The notes under the pieces: model-generated | Told to the model about the DNA's origin: nothing | Database searches by the model: none | The model's input: the letters and a program-made list of their open reading frames with translations, nothing else | Translations under genes and position numbers: made by a program | Shown: piece by piece, positions 52,612-61,988 of the stretch | Layout of the letters: each line of letters starts with the position of its first letter | How positions within the stretch are numbered: position 1 is the stretch's first letter | Origin: Pelomonas sp039929605 | Lineage (GTDB): Bacteria; Pseudomonadota; Gammaproteobacteria; Burkholderiales; Burkholderiaceae_C | Length of the DNA: 64,000 bases | Direction of reading: 5' to 3' | Assembly (NCBI RefSeq): GCF_039929605.1 | Contig: NZ_JBDSQX010000075.1 | Span: forward strand, 1 to 64,000

Positions 52612-54975
52612 TCAATCAATCGGCGTCAGCTTCGCCACCGACAGCGCCAGCCACTTGGTGCCGTGGCGGCCGAAGTTCACCTGCGCCCGCGCATCCGTGC
52701 CCGTGCCTTCCAGCGTCAGCAGCACGCCCTCGCCGAACTTGGTGTGGAACACGCTCTTGCCCACGCGCAGGCCGCCGTGCTCGTTGGACACCTTCTGCCG
52801 CATGGCCACCGGCACCGGCGGCTCCACCCAGGCCGCCTTCTCCACTCGGCCGGCGCCCACCATGCCCTTGAGGCCGGTGCCGCGGTCCCAGGCCTGCTGG
52901 TACTCACGCGCAAAGCCCGAGCCGAAGCCCTGGTTGCGCGGCGTCAGCCACTTCAGCGCGGCCTCGGGCAGCTCGTCGAAGAAACGGCTCTTGACGTTGT
53001 AGCGCGTCTGGCCGTGCAGCATGCGCGTCTGGCAAAAGCTGAGCGACAGCTTCTGCCTCGCCCGCGTGATGGCCACGTACATCAGGCGCCGTTCTTCCTC
53101 GATGCCGTCGTGGTCGGACATCGCGTTCTCATGCGGGAACAGGCCCTCTTCCAGGCCGGTGATGAAGACCGCGTCGAACTCCAGGCCCTTGGCCGAGTGC
53201 ACGGTCATCAGCTGCACGGCGTCCTGCCCGGCCTGGGCCTGGTTGTCGCCGGCCTCCAGCGAGGCGTGCGTCAGGAATGCCACCAGCGGCGACATGATCT
53301 CGCCGGTCTCCGCGTCGGGCACGGCGCCCGGCGTGCCAGCCTCGGCGACCTCGTCGACCGGCAGGCCTACGGCGTTCTTGCCGAAGCCCTCCTGCATGAC
53401 GAAGGCCTCGGCCGCATTGACGAGTTCGTCCAGGTTCTCCAGCCGCTCGGCACCGTCCTTGTCGGTGCGGTAGAAGTCCGCCAGGCCCGAGGTCTCCAGC
53501 ACCTGCTCGATGATCTCGCGCAGCGTCATGCCCTGCGTGAGGTTGCGCGTGGAGTCGATGAGGTTGGTGAAGGCCAGCAGGTTGGCGCCGCCCTTGCCGG
53601 TGATGGCGCTCACGCTCTGGTAGAGGCTGCGGCCCGAGGCCTTGGCGGCGTCCTGTAGGTTCTCCAGCGTCTTGGCGCCGATGCCGCGCGTCGGGAAGTT
53701 GACGACACGCAGGAAGCTCGTGTCGTCGCTCGGGTTCTCTAGCAGGCGCAGATAGGCCAGCGCGTGCTTGACCTCGGCGCGCTCGAAGAAGCGCAGGCCG
53801 CCGTAGACGCGGTACGGGATGCCCGCGTTGAACAGCGCCGACTCGATGACCCGCGACTGGGCGTTGCTGCGGTACAGCAGCGCGATCTGCTGGCGGTCCA
53901 GCCCGCTGCGCACCAGGCCCTGGATCTCCTCGATGAGCCACTGCGCCTCGGCGAAGTCGCTCGGCGCCTCCTGCACGCGGATGGGGTCGCCCGGGCCGGC
54001 GTCGGTGCGCAGCGTCTTGCCCAGGCGCTGCGCGTTGCGGCTGATCAGCTCGTTAGCGGCGTCCAGGATGTGGCCGAAGCTGCGGTAGTTCTGCTCCAGC
54101 TTGATGACGCGCTTGACGCGGTACTCGCGCTCGAAGTCCGCCATATTGCCGACGCGGGCGCCGCGAAAGGCGTAGATGCTCTGGTCGTCATCACCCACCG
54201 CCAGCAGGCTCTGGCCGGTGTCGCCATTCGGCGGCGCGAACATCTTCAGCCACGCGTACTGCAGCTTGTTGGTGTCCTGGAACTCGTCGACGAGGATGTG
54301 GCGGAAGCGCCGCTGGTAGTGCTCGCGGATCGCGGCGTTGTCGCGCAGCAGTTCGTAGCTGCGCAGCATCAGCTCGGCGAAGTCCACCACGCCCTCGCGC
54401 TGGCATTGGTCGTCGTAGTTGGCGTAGATCTCGACGAGCTTCTTCGTCTGCTCGTCGTGCGGCACCACGTCGCCGGGGCGCTGGGCTTCTTCCTTGCAGC
54501 CGGCGATGAACCAGCCGACCTGCTTCGGGACAAAGCGCTCCTCGTCCAGCTTCATCGCCCTGATGACGCGCTTGATGGCCGACACCGTGTCGCTGGAATC
54601 CAGGATCTGGAAGGCCTGCGGCAGGTTGGCGAGCTTCCAGTGCGCGCGCAGGAAGCGGTTGCACAGGCCGTGACAGGTGCCGATCCACATGCCGCGCACG
54701 TTGAAGGGCAGCATCGTGGAGAGCCGCGTCAGCATCTCCTTGGCCGCCTTGTTCGTGAAGGTCACGGCCATCACGCCGCTGGGGCCGACCTGGCCCGTGT
54801 TCAGCAGCCAGGCGATGCGGGTGGTCAGCACGCGCGTCTTGCCCGAGCCGGCGCCGGCCAGGATCAGCGCGGGCTCCGGCGCCGCTGTGACGGCGGCGAG
54901 CTGCTCGGGGTTGAGGTTGCGCAGGAGGGGGCTGGCTACAGCGTCGACCACTGGGTCGACAGGGAAAGAGGTCAT
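52612..54975 (-). CDS. uvrD: UvrD/Rep-family DNA helicase
   Basis: 787 residues. Superfamily 1A helicase motifs are complete: Walker A GAGSGKT at 41-47, VTFTNKAAKEML, Walker B LVDEFQDTNKLQY, VGDDDQSIYAFRGA, LEQNYRSFGHILDAAN, TVHSAKGLEFDAVFITGLEE and EERRLMYVAITRARQKL. The C-terminal VFHTKFGEGVLLTLEGTGTD segment is typical of UvrD (helicase II) rather than Rep. It unwinds DNA 3'-5' in excision and mismatch repair. The gene is divergent from the DUF481 gene and convergent with the toxin remnant. Confidence 0.95.
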   Translation of the reverse strand: MTSFPVDPVVDAVASPLLRNLNPEQLAAVTAAPEPALILAGAGSGKTRVLTTRIAWLLNTGQVGPSGVMAVTFTNKAAKEMLTRLSTMLPFNVRGMWIGTCHGLCNRFLRAHWKLANLPQAFQILDSSDTVSAIKRVIRAMKLDEERFVPKQVGWFIAGCKEEAQRPGDVVPHDEQTKKLVEIYANYDDQCQREGVVDFAELMLRSYELLRDNAAIREHYQRRFRHILVDEFQDTNKLQYAWLKMFAPPNGDTGQSLLAVGDDDQSIYAFRGARVGNMADFEREYRVKRVIKLEQNYRSFGHILDAANELISRNAQRLGKTLRTDAGPGDPIRVQEAPSDFAEAQWLIEEIQGLVRSGLDRQQIALLYRSNAQSRVIESALFNAGIPYRVYGGLRFFERAEVKHALAYLRLLENPSDDTSFLRVVNFPTRGIGAKTLENLQDAAKASGRSLYQSVSAITGKGGANLLAFTNLIDSTRNLTQGMTLREIIEQVLETSGLADFYRTDKDGAERLENLDELVNAAEAFVMQEGFGKNAVGLPVDEVAEAGTPGAVPDAETGEIMSPLVAFLTHASLEAGDNQAQAGQDAVQLMTVHSAKGLEFDAVFITGLEEGLFPHENAMSDHDGIEEERRLMYVAITRARQKLSLSFCQTRMLHGQTRYNVKSRFFDELPEAALKWLTPRNQGFGSGFAREYQQAWDRGTGLKGMVGAGRVEKAAWVEPPVPVAMRQKVSNEHGGLRVGKSVFHTKFGEGVLLTLEGTGTDARAQVNFGRHGTKWLALSVAKLTPID

Positions 54976-55078
54976 CGCCGCATTTTAAGGAACCGGTTCT
55001 TACAGGTCGGCCGGCATCCTCCGTGGCTTCGCAATAAGCGTTGGTGATACTTCTGGTTTTCCCCAGCCCCCTCTGCCG

Positions 55079-55819
55079 ATGTCCCGTCTCACTCTCACAC
55101 TCGCCCTCACTCTCCCCCTCGCTCTCGTCTCGCAGGCCACCCTGGCCCAGGACACACCCGACGGCCGGTGGCACGGCGGGCTCAGCGTTGCCGGCGCGTT
55201 CGCCAGCGGCAACACCAGCAGCCGCACGCTGGCCGCCAACGCGGACGCCAGCCTCGCCACCGCGCAGGACAAGATCAGCCTCTACGGCATCGCCAACTAC
55301 GGCCGCAACAAGGCCGACGGCGTCGACACCACCACCGCCGACCTGCTGCGCGTGGGCGGCCGCTACGACTTCAACCTCGGCCCCCAGTGGTTCTCTTTCG
55401 GCGCCGCAGAAGGCGAGACCAACAAGGCCGGTGGCGTGCGCAACCGCTACAACCTCACCGGCGGCGTGGGCTACCACCTGCTGAAGAACGATGCCAACAG
55501 CTGGGACGTGTTCGGCGGTCTGGGCTACACCGCCACGCAGTTCACCGACGGCAGCGACGCCAACGGCGTGCAGGTGCTGCTGGGCGAGGAGTCCAGCCAC
55601 AAGGTCAGCGAGTCGACCTCTCTGAAGCAGCGTCTTGTCTACTACCCCAGCGGCGGCGACCTCGGCGACCGCGCCACGTTCGACGCCGGTCTGGCAACGA
55701 CGATCAGCGGCGCCTGGACGCTCAATGCCGGGCTGTCCAGCCGCTACTCCAGCCGGGTTCCCGTCGGCACGAAGAAAACCGACAACCTCCTGACCGTGGG
55801 CTTCGGCTACAAGTTCTGA
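55079..55819 (+). CDS. DUF481 (YdiY-like) outer-membrane protein
   Basis: 246 residues with a signal peptide (MSRLTLTLALTLPLALVSQA, cut near TLAQ). The barrel strands GGLSVAGAFASGNTSSRTLA, LRVGGRYDFNLGPQWFSFG, YNLTGGVGYHLLK and NAGLSSRYSSRVPVGTKKTD are characteristic of DUF481, which is called a salt-induced outer-membrane protein in some annotations. It ends LLTVGFGYKF with the C-terminal Phe of barrels. Function is unknown. The 103-bp region to uvrD holds both divergent promoters. Confidence 0.92.
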   Translation: MSRLTLTLALTLPLALVSQATLAQDTPDGRWHGGLSVAGAFASGNTSSRTLAANADASLATAQDKISLYGIANYGRNKADGVDTTTADLLRVGGRYDFNLGPQWFSFGAAEGETNKAGGVRNRYNLTGGVGYHLLKNDANSWDVFGGLGYTATQFTDGSDANGVQVLLGEESSHKVSESTSLKQRLVYYPSGGDLGDRATFDAGLATTISGAWTLNAGLSSRYSSRVPVGTKKTDNLLTVGFGYKF

Positions 55820-55865
55820 GGCCCAGCGCCCGAGGGCCGGCTTGAGAGCGGCCCGAAGGCGCCCG

Positions 55866-56135
55866 TCAGCGCCCCTTGCGCACCTTGCCGGCCCGCCCGG
55901 CCTTGGACCATTCGTAGGCCTCGCCGTCGGGCGTCTTGCCGCTCTCGACCGCCGACACGCCGGGCCGGCCGACGCTCCCCTCCAGCTCTGTGGAGATGCT
56001 CACGTGACGATGCCCCTGCCTGCGCCTGTCCTCGGCGCAGGCGAGCGCCTGGGTCAACTCCTTGCTGCCGAAGAACTCGCAGACGGGTGACGCGCCCTCG
56101 CCGTCGCCCTCCAGCCAATACACCACGATGCCCAA
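55866..56135 (-). CDS. Hypothetical protein, 89 residues, TTG start
   Basis: The product begins (M)GIVVYWLEGDGEGASPVCEF and contains FGSKELTQALACAEDRRRQG, HVSISTELEGSVGRPGVSAV and TPDGEAYEWSK, then a basic tail. The start is TTG 56135 because AGGAG lies about seven bases upstream; a GTG two codons on is the alternative. A longer reading upstream to 56384 is Arg-rich and overlaps the GNAT gene, so it is a shadow. The family is unnamed to my knowledge; a small cytosolic protein. Confidence 0.7.
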   Translation of the reverse strand: MGIVVYWLEGDGEGASPVCEFFGSKELTQALACAEDRRRQGHRHVSISTELEGSVGRPGVSAVESGKTPDGEAYEWSKAGRAGKVRKGR

Positions 56136-56191
56136 GCTGCTCTCCTGTCCGAATCGGCCGCCAGCGTAGCGTGTCCGGCGATGATCCGGCC

Positions 56192-56710
56192 ATGACCCTG
56201 CTGCCTGCCGTCGAACTGCGCGCGCCACAGCCCGGCGACCTCGGCTGGATCGTCGAACGCCACGGCGCCGTCTACGCCGACGAGTACGGGCTGGACATTC
56301 ATTTCGAGGCCCTCGTCGCACGCATCTGCGCCGACTTCGTCGACCGCCTGCAACCCGAGCGCGAGGCCTGCTGGATCGCCGCACGCGGGCAAGAGCGCCT
56401 GGGCAGCGTCATGCTCGTGCAAGCCCGGGACGATGCCAGCGGCGAGCCGCGCCCCGGCGTCGCCAAGCTGCGCCTGCTGCTGTTGGAGCCACATGCGCGC
56501 GGGCTGGGTGTCGGCAAGCGGCTGGTGCGCCAGTGCAGCGACTTCGCACGCCCCGCCGGCTATGACCGCATCGAGCTGTGGACGCAGAGCGCGCTGACGG
56601 CCGCCCGGGCCCTCTACGCCGCCGAGGGCTACCGCCTCGTTCGCAGCGCGGCGGGCCGCGGCTTTGGCCAGGGCGTCATCAACGAAACCTGGGAGCTGGC
56701 ACTGCGCTAG
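56192..56710 (+). CDS. GNAT-family N-acetyltransferase
   Basis: 172 residues from ATG 56192. The acetyl-CoA binding motif A is KLRLLLLEPHARGLGVGKRL near residues 91-110 (R-G-L-G-V-G), followed by YDRIELWTQSALTAARALYA and AEGYRLV, the usual motif B. It should transfer an acetyl group to an amine; the substrate is unknown. In family members fused to a MarR domain this sequence pattern is common, but no such domain is fused here. It is divergent from the 89-residue protein. Confidence 0.88.
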   Translation: MTLLPAVELRAPQPGDLGWIVERHGAVYADEYGLDIHFEALVARICADFVDRLQPEREACWIAARGQERLGSVMLVQARDDASGEPRPGVAKLRLLLLEPHARGLGVGKRLVRQCSDFARPAGYDRIELWTQSALTAARALYAAEGYRLVRSAAGRGFGQGVINETWELALR

Positions 56711-56792
56711 CGCCAGCGGCACCAACGCTGTGCCGCACCCGGGCGTCGAGGTCCGGTTTGCACGATGACGGGGCCACTCACCACACCAAACG

Positions 56793-56809
56793 CTGGCATG
56801 CGACTTGCG
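56793..56809 (+). promoter_or_regulatory. Sigma-54-like -24/-12 element before the GGDEF/EAL gene
   Basis: CTGGCATGCGACTTGCG has GG and GC separated by exactly 10 bases, with TGGCATG and TTGC close to the sigma-54 consensus. The start of transcription would fall at about 56820, at the ATG 56821, which has no Shine-Dalgarno. That would give a leaderless mRNA, or translation from ATG 56893. Confidence 0.4.
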
Positions 56810-56820
56810 CCACCCCGCGC

Positions 56821-59112
56821 ATGAGCAGTCATCAGGGGTTTCGCGTGGCACCCGTTCCGGTCCAACCCAGGGCTCAGCGGGCGTCCAACGACATGGTGGT
56901 GCTGCCCGACCTGGCGCGCGCTGCCGGCTTCGGCCAGTGGTGGCATGACCCGCTGACCGGCCACAGCCTGCTGTCGCCCGTCGCCAGCGAATTCCTGGAG
57001 ATGCCGGGCCAGGCGCTTGACTCGGCAGACAGCCTCTACGCCTGCTTCGGCCATGTCGTGGAAGACGACCTGCCCGAACTGATCCGCCTGTGGACCGGCG
57101 AGCAGGCCGTGCAGCCGCTGGACATCCGCGTCATCGGCCTGGCGCGCGGCATGCGCTGGCTGCGCGTGACGCCGCTGCCGCCCGACCCGGCGCGGCCGGG
57201 CTGGCGCCATGGCCTGCTGCAGGACGTCACCGACCTGACGCAGGCCGCCGTGCGCGAGCGCCTGGGCTATGCGCTGACCGAGTACCTCGTCGGCACGCAC
57301 ACGCTGGAAGACGCCATCACCAACGTCATCCAGCTCATCTGCCGCAACCTCGGCTGGGAATGGGGCGCCTACTGGAGCATGGAGGAAGACGGCGAGATCA
57401 GCGGCGAGGCCAAGGGCCAGCTGCGCTGCCGCCATTTCTGGCACCCGCCGGACCGCGACCTGGAGAAGTTCAGTACCGTCAGCGCGGCGCTGGACATGGC
57501 GCCTGGCGAAGGCCTGGTGGGCCGCGTCTGGGCCACCGGCCAGGCCGAGTGGGTGGAGGACATGAGCACCGACGCGCGCTTCCTGCGCCGTGGCAGCGCG
57601 CAGATGTGCGGGCTGTGGTCGGGTTATGTGTTCCCGGTGACCTATGCGTCGGACAACGGCGAGCGCCACCGCCCCGGTGTGCTGGAGTTCTACAGCAGCC
57701 TGGCCCGCCAGCCCGATGCGCAGTTGCCCAAGGTCTCGGCCACCATCGGCGCGCTGATCGCGCAGACGGCGCAGCGCCTGGCGACCGAGGCCGTCATCCA
57801 CCGCCTGGCGCAGGTGGACGAGATGACCGAGCTGGACAACCGCGCCCACTTCTACGCCCAGCTCAACCAGCACTGCGCGCAGAGCGAGCAAGACGGCGTG
57901 CGCTTTGCGCTGATGTTCATCGACCTGGACCGCTTCAAGCCCATCAACGACGCCTTCGGCCACGAGGCAGGCAATGCGGTGCTGCAGGAGTTTGCGCGCC
58001 GCCTGCAGGCGCTGGCGCCGCCGCCGGCGCGCGTCGGCCGCCTGGGGGGCGACGAGTTCGCCGTGCTGGTGCCGGACAGCAGCGACGAGCAGGCGCTGGC
58101 CGTCCTGGTCGACGCCGTGCTGGCCGCCGCGAGCCGGCCCTTCGTCTACGACGGCGCCGCCTTGAACATGTCGGCCAGCGTCGGTGTGAGCCGCTTCCCC
58201 GAGAACGGCCTGACCGGCCCCGAGCTGCTGCGCAGTGCCGACGCGGCCATGTACCGCGTCAAGCAGAACGGCCGCAACGGCAGCAACGTGTTCTCCAACA
58301 GCAGCCCCGACACGCTGGCCCTGCAGCGCGCCAGGCTGGCCGAGCGCCTGGCCATCGAGGCCGAGCTGCGCGAGGCGCTGCTGACCGGCCAGCTGCGCCT
58401 GGCCTACCAACCCATCGTCGACATCGCCTCGGGCGCGCTGCACGGCGTGGAGGCGCTGATCCGCTGGCGCAAGCCCGGCGGTGAGGTGGTGCCGCCCGAC
58501 GTCTTCATCCCGATTGCCGAGCAGAGCGACCTCATCATCGACATCGGCCGCTGGGTGCTGGGCCAGGCGCTGCGCGACCTCGCCTCGCTGCAGGGCGGGG
58601 CGCTGGCGCTGGCGCCGCTGAAGGTGCACGTCAACATGGCCGCGTCGGAGTTCACCAGCAGCGCCCTGCCCGAGACGCTGCGCGCCATGTCCGCCGAGCT
58701 GGCCGTGCCGCCCTCACAAGTGGTGCTGGAGCTGACCGAGAGCATGCTGATGCGCCAGCCCGGGCAGGTGAAGCACGTCATGCATCAGCTGCGCGAGATC
58801 GGCTTCGAGATCTCATTGGACGACTTCGGCATGGGCCACTCGTCGCTGGCCATGCTGAAGAGCCTGCCCATCAGCTCGCTGAAGATCGACCGCAGCTTCG
58901 TGCGCGACTTGGCCAGCGGCGAGCGTGACCGCGCCATCGCCAAGACCATCCTCGACCTCGGCCAGCACCTGCAGCTGGAGGTCATCGCCGAGGGCATCGA
59001 AAGCGAGGCGCAATTGGCCGTGTTGAGCGAATGCGGCTGCCGCTTCGGGCAGGGCTATCTGCTCGGCAGGCCGCTGCCGCTGGCCGAGCTGATCCTCGCC
59101 TTCCCGCATTGA
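56821..59112 (+). CDS. PAS-GAF-GGDEF-EAL cyclic-di-GMP protein
   Basis: 763 residues. A PAS domain lies at about 30-140 and a GAF domain at about 150-315. The diguanylate cyclase domain has an intact GGDEF at 409-413 with FIDLDRFKPINDAFGHEAGN. The phosphodiesterase domain has EAL at 544-546 plus VNMAASEF, LELTES, LDDFGMGHSSL, LKIDRSFV and EGIE. Both active sites look complete, so it could make or break cyclic di-GMP; no RxxD inhibitory site precedes GGDEF. There is no membrane segment, so it is cytosolic. A two-component pair follows on the same strand after 115 bp. Confidence 0.93.
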   Translation: MSSHQGFRVAPVPVQPRAQRASNDMVVLPDLARAAGFGQWWHDPLTGHSLLSPVASEFLEMPGQALDSADSLYACFGHVVEDDLPELIRLWTGEQAVQPLDIRVIGLARGMRWLRVTPLPPDPARPGWRHGLLQDVTDLTQAAVRERLGYALTEYLVGTHTLEDAITNVIQLICRNLGWEWGAYWSMEEDGEISGEAKGQLRCRHFWHPPDRDLEKFSTVSAALDMAPGEGLVGRVWATGQAEWVEDMSTDARFLRRGSAQMCGLWSGYVFPVTYASDNGERHRPGVLEFYSSLARQPDAQLPKVSATIGALIAQTAQRLATEAVIHRLAQVDEMTELDNRAHFYAQLNQHCAQSEQDGVRFALMFIDLDRFKPINDAFGHEAGNAVLQEFARRLQALAPPPARVGRLGGDEFAVLVPDSSDEQALAVLVDAVLAAASRPFVYDGAALNMSASVGVSRFPENGLTGPELLRSADAAMYRVKQNGRNGSNVFSNSSPDTLALQRARLAERLAIEAELREALLTGQLRLAYQPIVDIASGALHGVEALIRWRKPGGEVVPPDVFIPIAEQSDLIIDIGRWVLGQALRDLASLQGGALALAPLKVHVNMAASEFTSSALPETLRAMSAELAVPPSQVVLELTESMLMRQPGQVKHVMHQLREIGFEISLDDFGMGHSSLAMLKSLPISSLKIDRSFVRDLASGERDRAIAKTILDLGQHLQLEVIAEGIESEAQLAVLSECGCRFGQGYLLGRPLPLAELILAFPH

Positions 59113-59227
59113 AGCAAGCCCCTCGTCCAAGGCGGGCCGGCTGGGGAGCGGGCCGGCGCTCGGCCAGAAACACGCAGGCCCGGGGCACAGCCATGTACAT
59201 TTTTCGCCTCAGTCGAAAAGGCGAGTT

Positions 59228-59917
59228 ATGGACATCTCCACCTTCGTGGCGGCCGCAGCCCACGACATGAAGAACTCGGTCAGCGTGATCGCCGCCTACC
59301 TGGAGGACGCGCTGGCCAAGATGGCCACCGAGCCGCCCTCGGCCGCAGCGCTATCCACGGCCCAGGCGCTGTACGAGACGCAGCGCGTCAACGGCAACCT
59401 CGTGCAGCTGATGGCCATCTTCAAGATCGAGGAGGGCATGTACCCCTTCGAGCCGGCAGCGGTGGTGCTGGACGAGTTTGCCGACGAGCTGCTCGGCCGC
59501 GTGCGCCCGCTGGTTCATCTGAAGGGGCTGGACCTGCAGTGCGACATCCAGGCCGACATGGCCGACTGGATCTTCGACCACGACCTGATCGGCAGCGTCG
59601 TCATGCAGTCGCTGTTCAACGCCGTGCGCTACGCCAGCCACACGGTGCGGCTGTCGATGCGGGTCACCGGGCAAGGGCTGGCGATCGAGGTGGCCGACGA
59701 CGGCCAGGGCTTCCCCGGCTTCATGCTGGAACAGGGCTTCCCGTCACGCCAAGGCATAGACACACGCACCGGCAGCACCGGGCTGGGCCTGTACTTCTCG
59801 CGCCTGGCTGCGGGCCTGCATCGGCGCGGCACGCAGACCGGCAGCACACGGCTCGCGAATGGGCGCGGATCGACCGGCGACCTGGGCGGCGGCCACTTCA
59901 TCGTGGAGCTGCCATGA
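59228..59917 (+). CDS. Small soluble sensor histidine kinase
   Basis: 229 residues without a sensor domain or membrane helix. The dimerisation box at the very N-terminus is AAAHDMKNSVSVI with H12. The ATPase domain shows LFNAVRYASHTVRLSM, DDGQGFPGFML and GSTGLGLYFSRLAAG. The lack of input domain means it is probably driven by a partner protein. Its stop overlaps the start of the TPR response regulator (ATGA at 59914-59917), so they form a pair. Confidence 0.88.
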   Translation: MDISTFVAAAAHDMKNSVSVIAAYLEDALAKMATEPPSAAALSTAQALYETQRVNGNLVQLMAIFKIEEGMYPFEPAAVVLDEFADELLGRVRPLVHLKGLDLQCDIQADMADWIFDHDLIGSVVMQSLFNAVRYASHTVRLSMRVTGQGLAIEVADDGQGFPGFMLEQGFPSRQGIDTRTGSTGLGLYFSRLAAGLHRRGTQTGSTRLANGRGSTGDLGGGHFIVELP

Positions 59918-61581
59918 GCGCCGCGCCGGACCGTCCCAAGCAAGCTGCACCCATGAAGACCGTCTCACCCTACGAGGACCCGCTGGCCGGCAAGGACTTC
60001 CTGCTGGTTGAAGACTTCGAGGCCATGCGCACCGTGCTGAAGGGCCAGCTGCTGCGCTGCGGTGCCCAGCGCGTGGACACCGCCAAGGATGGCCGCGAGG
60101 CCGCCGCCATGCTCGCCGCCAAGCCCTATGGCGTCGTGATGTGCGACTACAACCTCGGCAATGGCAAGAACGGCCAGCAGCTGCTGGAAGAGGCCCGGCT
60201 CAAGGGCTGGATCGGCCCGGCCTCGGTGTGGCTGATGATCACCGCCGAGAAGACCAGCATCATGGTCTCGGCCGCCGCCGAGGATGCGCCCGACGACTAC
60301 CTGCTCAAGCCCATCACCGAGAGCCTGCTGCAGACCCGCCTGCTCAAGCTGGTGGAGCGCAAGGCGGCGCTGGCGGGCATTGCCGTCGCGATGAAGGCGC
60401 AGGACTGGCGCGGCGCGCTGCAGCTCTGCGAGGAACAACTGGCCGGCGGCACCAAGAGCCTGGCCGAGGTGCTGCGCCTGCAGGCCCAGCTCCACCAGAA
60501 GCTTGGCGACTGGCCCAAGGCCCAGGCCGTCTACGAAGGCGTGCTGCAGCGCGGCCAGATCGCCTGGGCCAAGCTGGGGCTGGCGCAGGTTCTGCTGCAC
60601 GCGGGCGACCTGGCCGGCGCACGCGCGCTGCTGCAGGACGCCGTGCGCGAGCACCCGCAATACCTGGAGGCCTATGACGAGCTGGCCGGCGTGCTGCACA
60701 CACAGGGCGAGGGCCAGCAGCAGGTGGCCCTGCTGGAGCGCGCCGTCAACCTGTCGCCCAACTCCGCGCACCGCCAGTCAGCCCTGGGCGTGGCGGCGCA
60801 GGCGCAGGGCCAGCACGACATGGCGGCCAAGGCCTTCTCGCGCGCCATCAAGCTGACCGAGTTCAGTGCCACCGAGGACCTCGAACCCTTCCTCGGCATG
60901 GCCAAGCTGCACACCGAGGCCGGCAACCCCGGCGAGGCCCAGAAGCTGCTGGCCACCATGACCCAGCGCTACGACAGCCACGATGCGCATCTGCTCGCCA
61001 AGGCCGAGAAGGTACGCGCGCTGCAGGCCCTGGGCGACAAGGCCGGCGCCGCGCGGCTGGCCAGCGAGCTGGTGGCCCTGAGCGCGGACGAGACCTCGCC
61101 CGGCGCGGCCGACATCGCCGTGCGCATCGCCGAGACCTTGATCGAAGCCCAGCAGGCCGACGCCGCCACCCAGCTGCTGCAGTACCTGACGCGCAACCAC
61201 TACGACGACGAACGGCTGCTCAAGCGCACGCAGCGCGCCTTCGAGAGCCTGGGCCTGGGTGTGTCCGGCGGCGAGCTGGTGGCCTCCGCCCGCCGCGAGG
61301 CGACCAACGCGATGAAGGACGGCATGCAGCTGATGGCCGCAGGCGACCCCCAGGCCGCACTCGAAAGCCTGCGCGGCGCCAAGACCTCCATGCCCCGCAA
61401 CGGCCGCGTGCTGCTGAACTTCGCCGCCGTGGCGATGACCGTGCTGCAACGCCAAGGTCGTTCGGCAGCGCTGGAGGCCGAGATGCGCAACTGCATCGCC
61501 ACGGCCCAGGCGCTCAGGCCCGACGACACGCGCGCTGCGGATCTGCTGCAGCAGCTGACCCGCTGGACCGCCACGCCTTGA
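59914..61581 (+). CDS. Response regulator with TPR array
   Basis: 555 residues from the ATG overlapping the kinase stop. The receiver at about 28-145 has the acidic pair in LVEDFEA, D78 in MCDYNLGNGKNG and K132 in YLLKPI. The rest is about nine tetratricopeptide-like repeats (GDWPKAQAVYEGVLQRGQI, AHRQSALGVAAQAQGQHDMA, and AAGDPQAALESLRGAKTSMP near the end). It has no DNA-binding or enzymatic output, so it should act by protein-protein contact. A longer in-frame reading from 59539 lies inside the kinase gene. Confidence 0.9.
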   Translation: MSAAPDRPKQAAPMKTVSPYEDPLAGKDFLLVEDFEAMRTVLKGQLLRCGAQRVDTAKDGREAAAMLAAKPYGVVMCDYNLGNGKNGQQLLEEARLKGWIGPASVWLMITAEKTSIMVSAAAEDAPDDYLLKPITESLLQTRLLKLVERKAALAGIAVAMKAQDWRGALQLCEEQLAGGTKSLAEVLRLQAQLHQKLGDWPKAQAVYEGVLQRGQIAWAKLGLAQVLLHAGDLAGARALLQDAVREHPQYLEAYDELAGVLHTQGEGQQQVALLERAVNLSPNSAHRQSALGVAAQAQGQHDMAAKAFSRAIKLTEFSATEDLEPFLGMAKLHTEAGNPGEAQKLLATMTQRYDSHDAHLLAKAEKVRALQALGDKAGAARLASELVALSADETSPGAADIAVRIAETLIEAQQADAATQLLQYLTRNHYDDERLLKRTQRAFESLGLGVSGGELVASARREATNAMKDGMQLMAAGDPQAALESLRGAKTSMPRNGRVLLNFAAVAMTVLQRQGRSAALEAEMRNCIATAQALRPDDTRAADLLQQLTRWTATP

Positions 61582-61586
61582 GGCCC

Positions 61587-61988
61587 ATGACCTCGCCTCT
61601 CCCCTGCCCCTGCGGCAGCGCCCTGGCCTACGCCGGCTGCTGCGGCCGCCTGCATGCGGCCCACGCCGCCCACGGCACGCTGACCGCCACGGGCCCCGAG
61701 GCGCTGATGCGCTCGCGCTACGCCGCTTACGTGCTGGACCTGCGCGACTACCTGCTCGCCAGCTGGCACGCCAGCACCCGCCCCGCCGAACTCGAACCCA
61801 ATGAGCCCGGCCTCAAGTGGCTGGGCCTGGCCGTGAAGCGCGCGGCCCTGCAGGACGCCGACCACGGCAGCGTCGAGTTCCTCGCCCGCAGCAAGCTCGG
61901 TGGCCGCGCCAACCGGCTGCATGAGGTCAGCCGCTTCGTGCGTGAAAACGGCGAATGGTTTTACGTCGATGGCGACGTGCAGCCTTGA
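61587..61988 (+). CDS. YchJ-like (UPF0225) SEC-C motif protein
   Basis: 133 residues from ATG 61587. The N-terminal SEC-C-type metal site is CPCGSALAYAGCCG (C7, C9, C18, C19). EALMRSRYAAYVLDLRDYLL and the C-terminal FVRENGEWFYVDGDVQP are typical of the YchJ/UPF0225 family. A zinc-binding, cytosolic protein of unknown role. Its stop overlaps the TTG start of the pseudouridine synthase gene by 3 bases, indicating coupling. Confidence 0.9.
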   Translation: MTSPLPCPCGSALAYAGCCGRLHAAHAAHGTLTATGPEALMRSRYAAYVLDLRDYLLASWHASTRPAELEPNEPGLKWLGLAVKRAALQDADHGSVEFLARSKLGGRANRLHEVSRFVRENGEWFYVDGDVQP

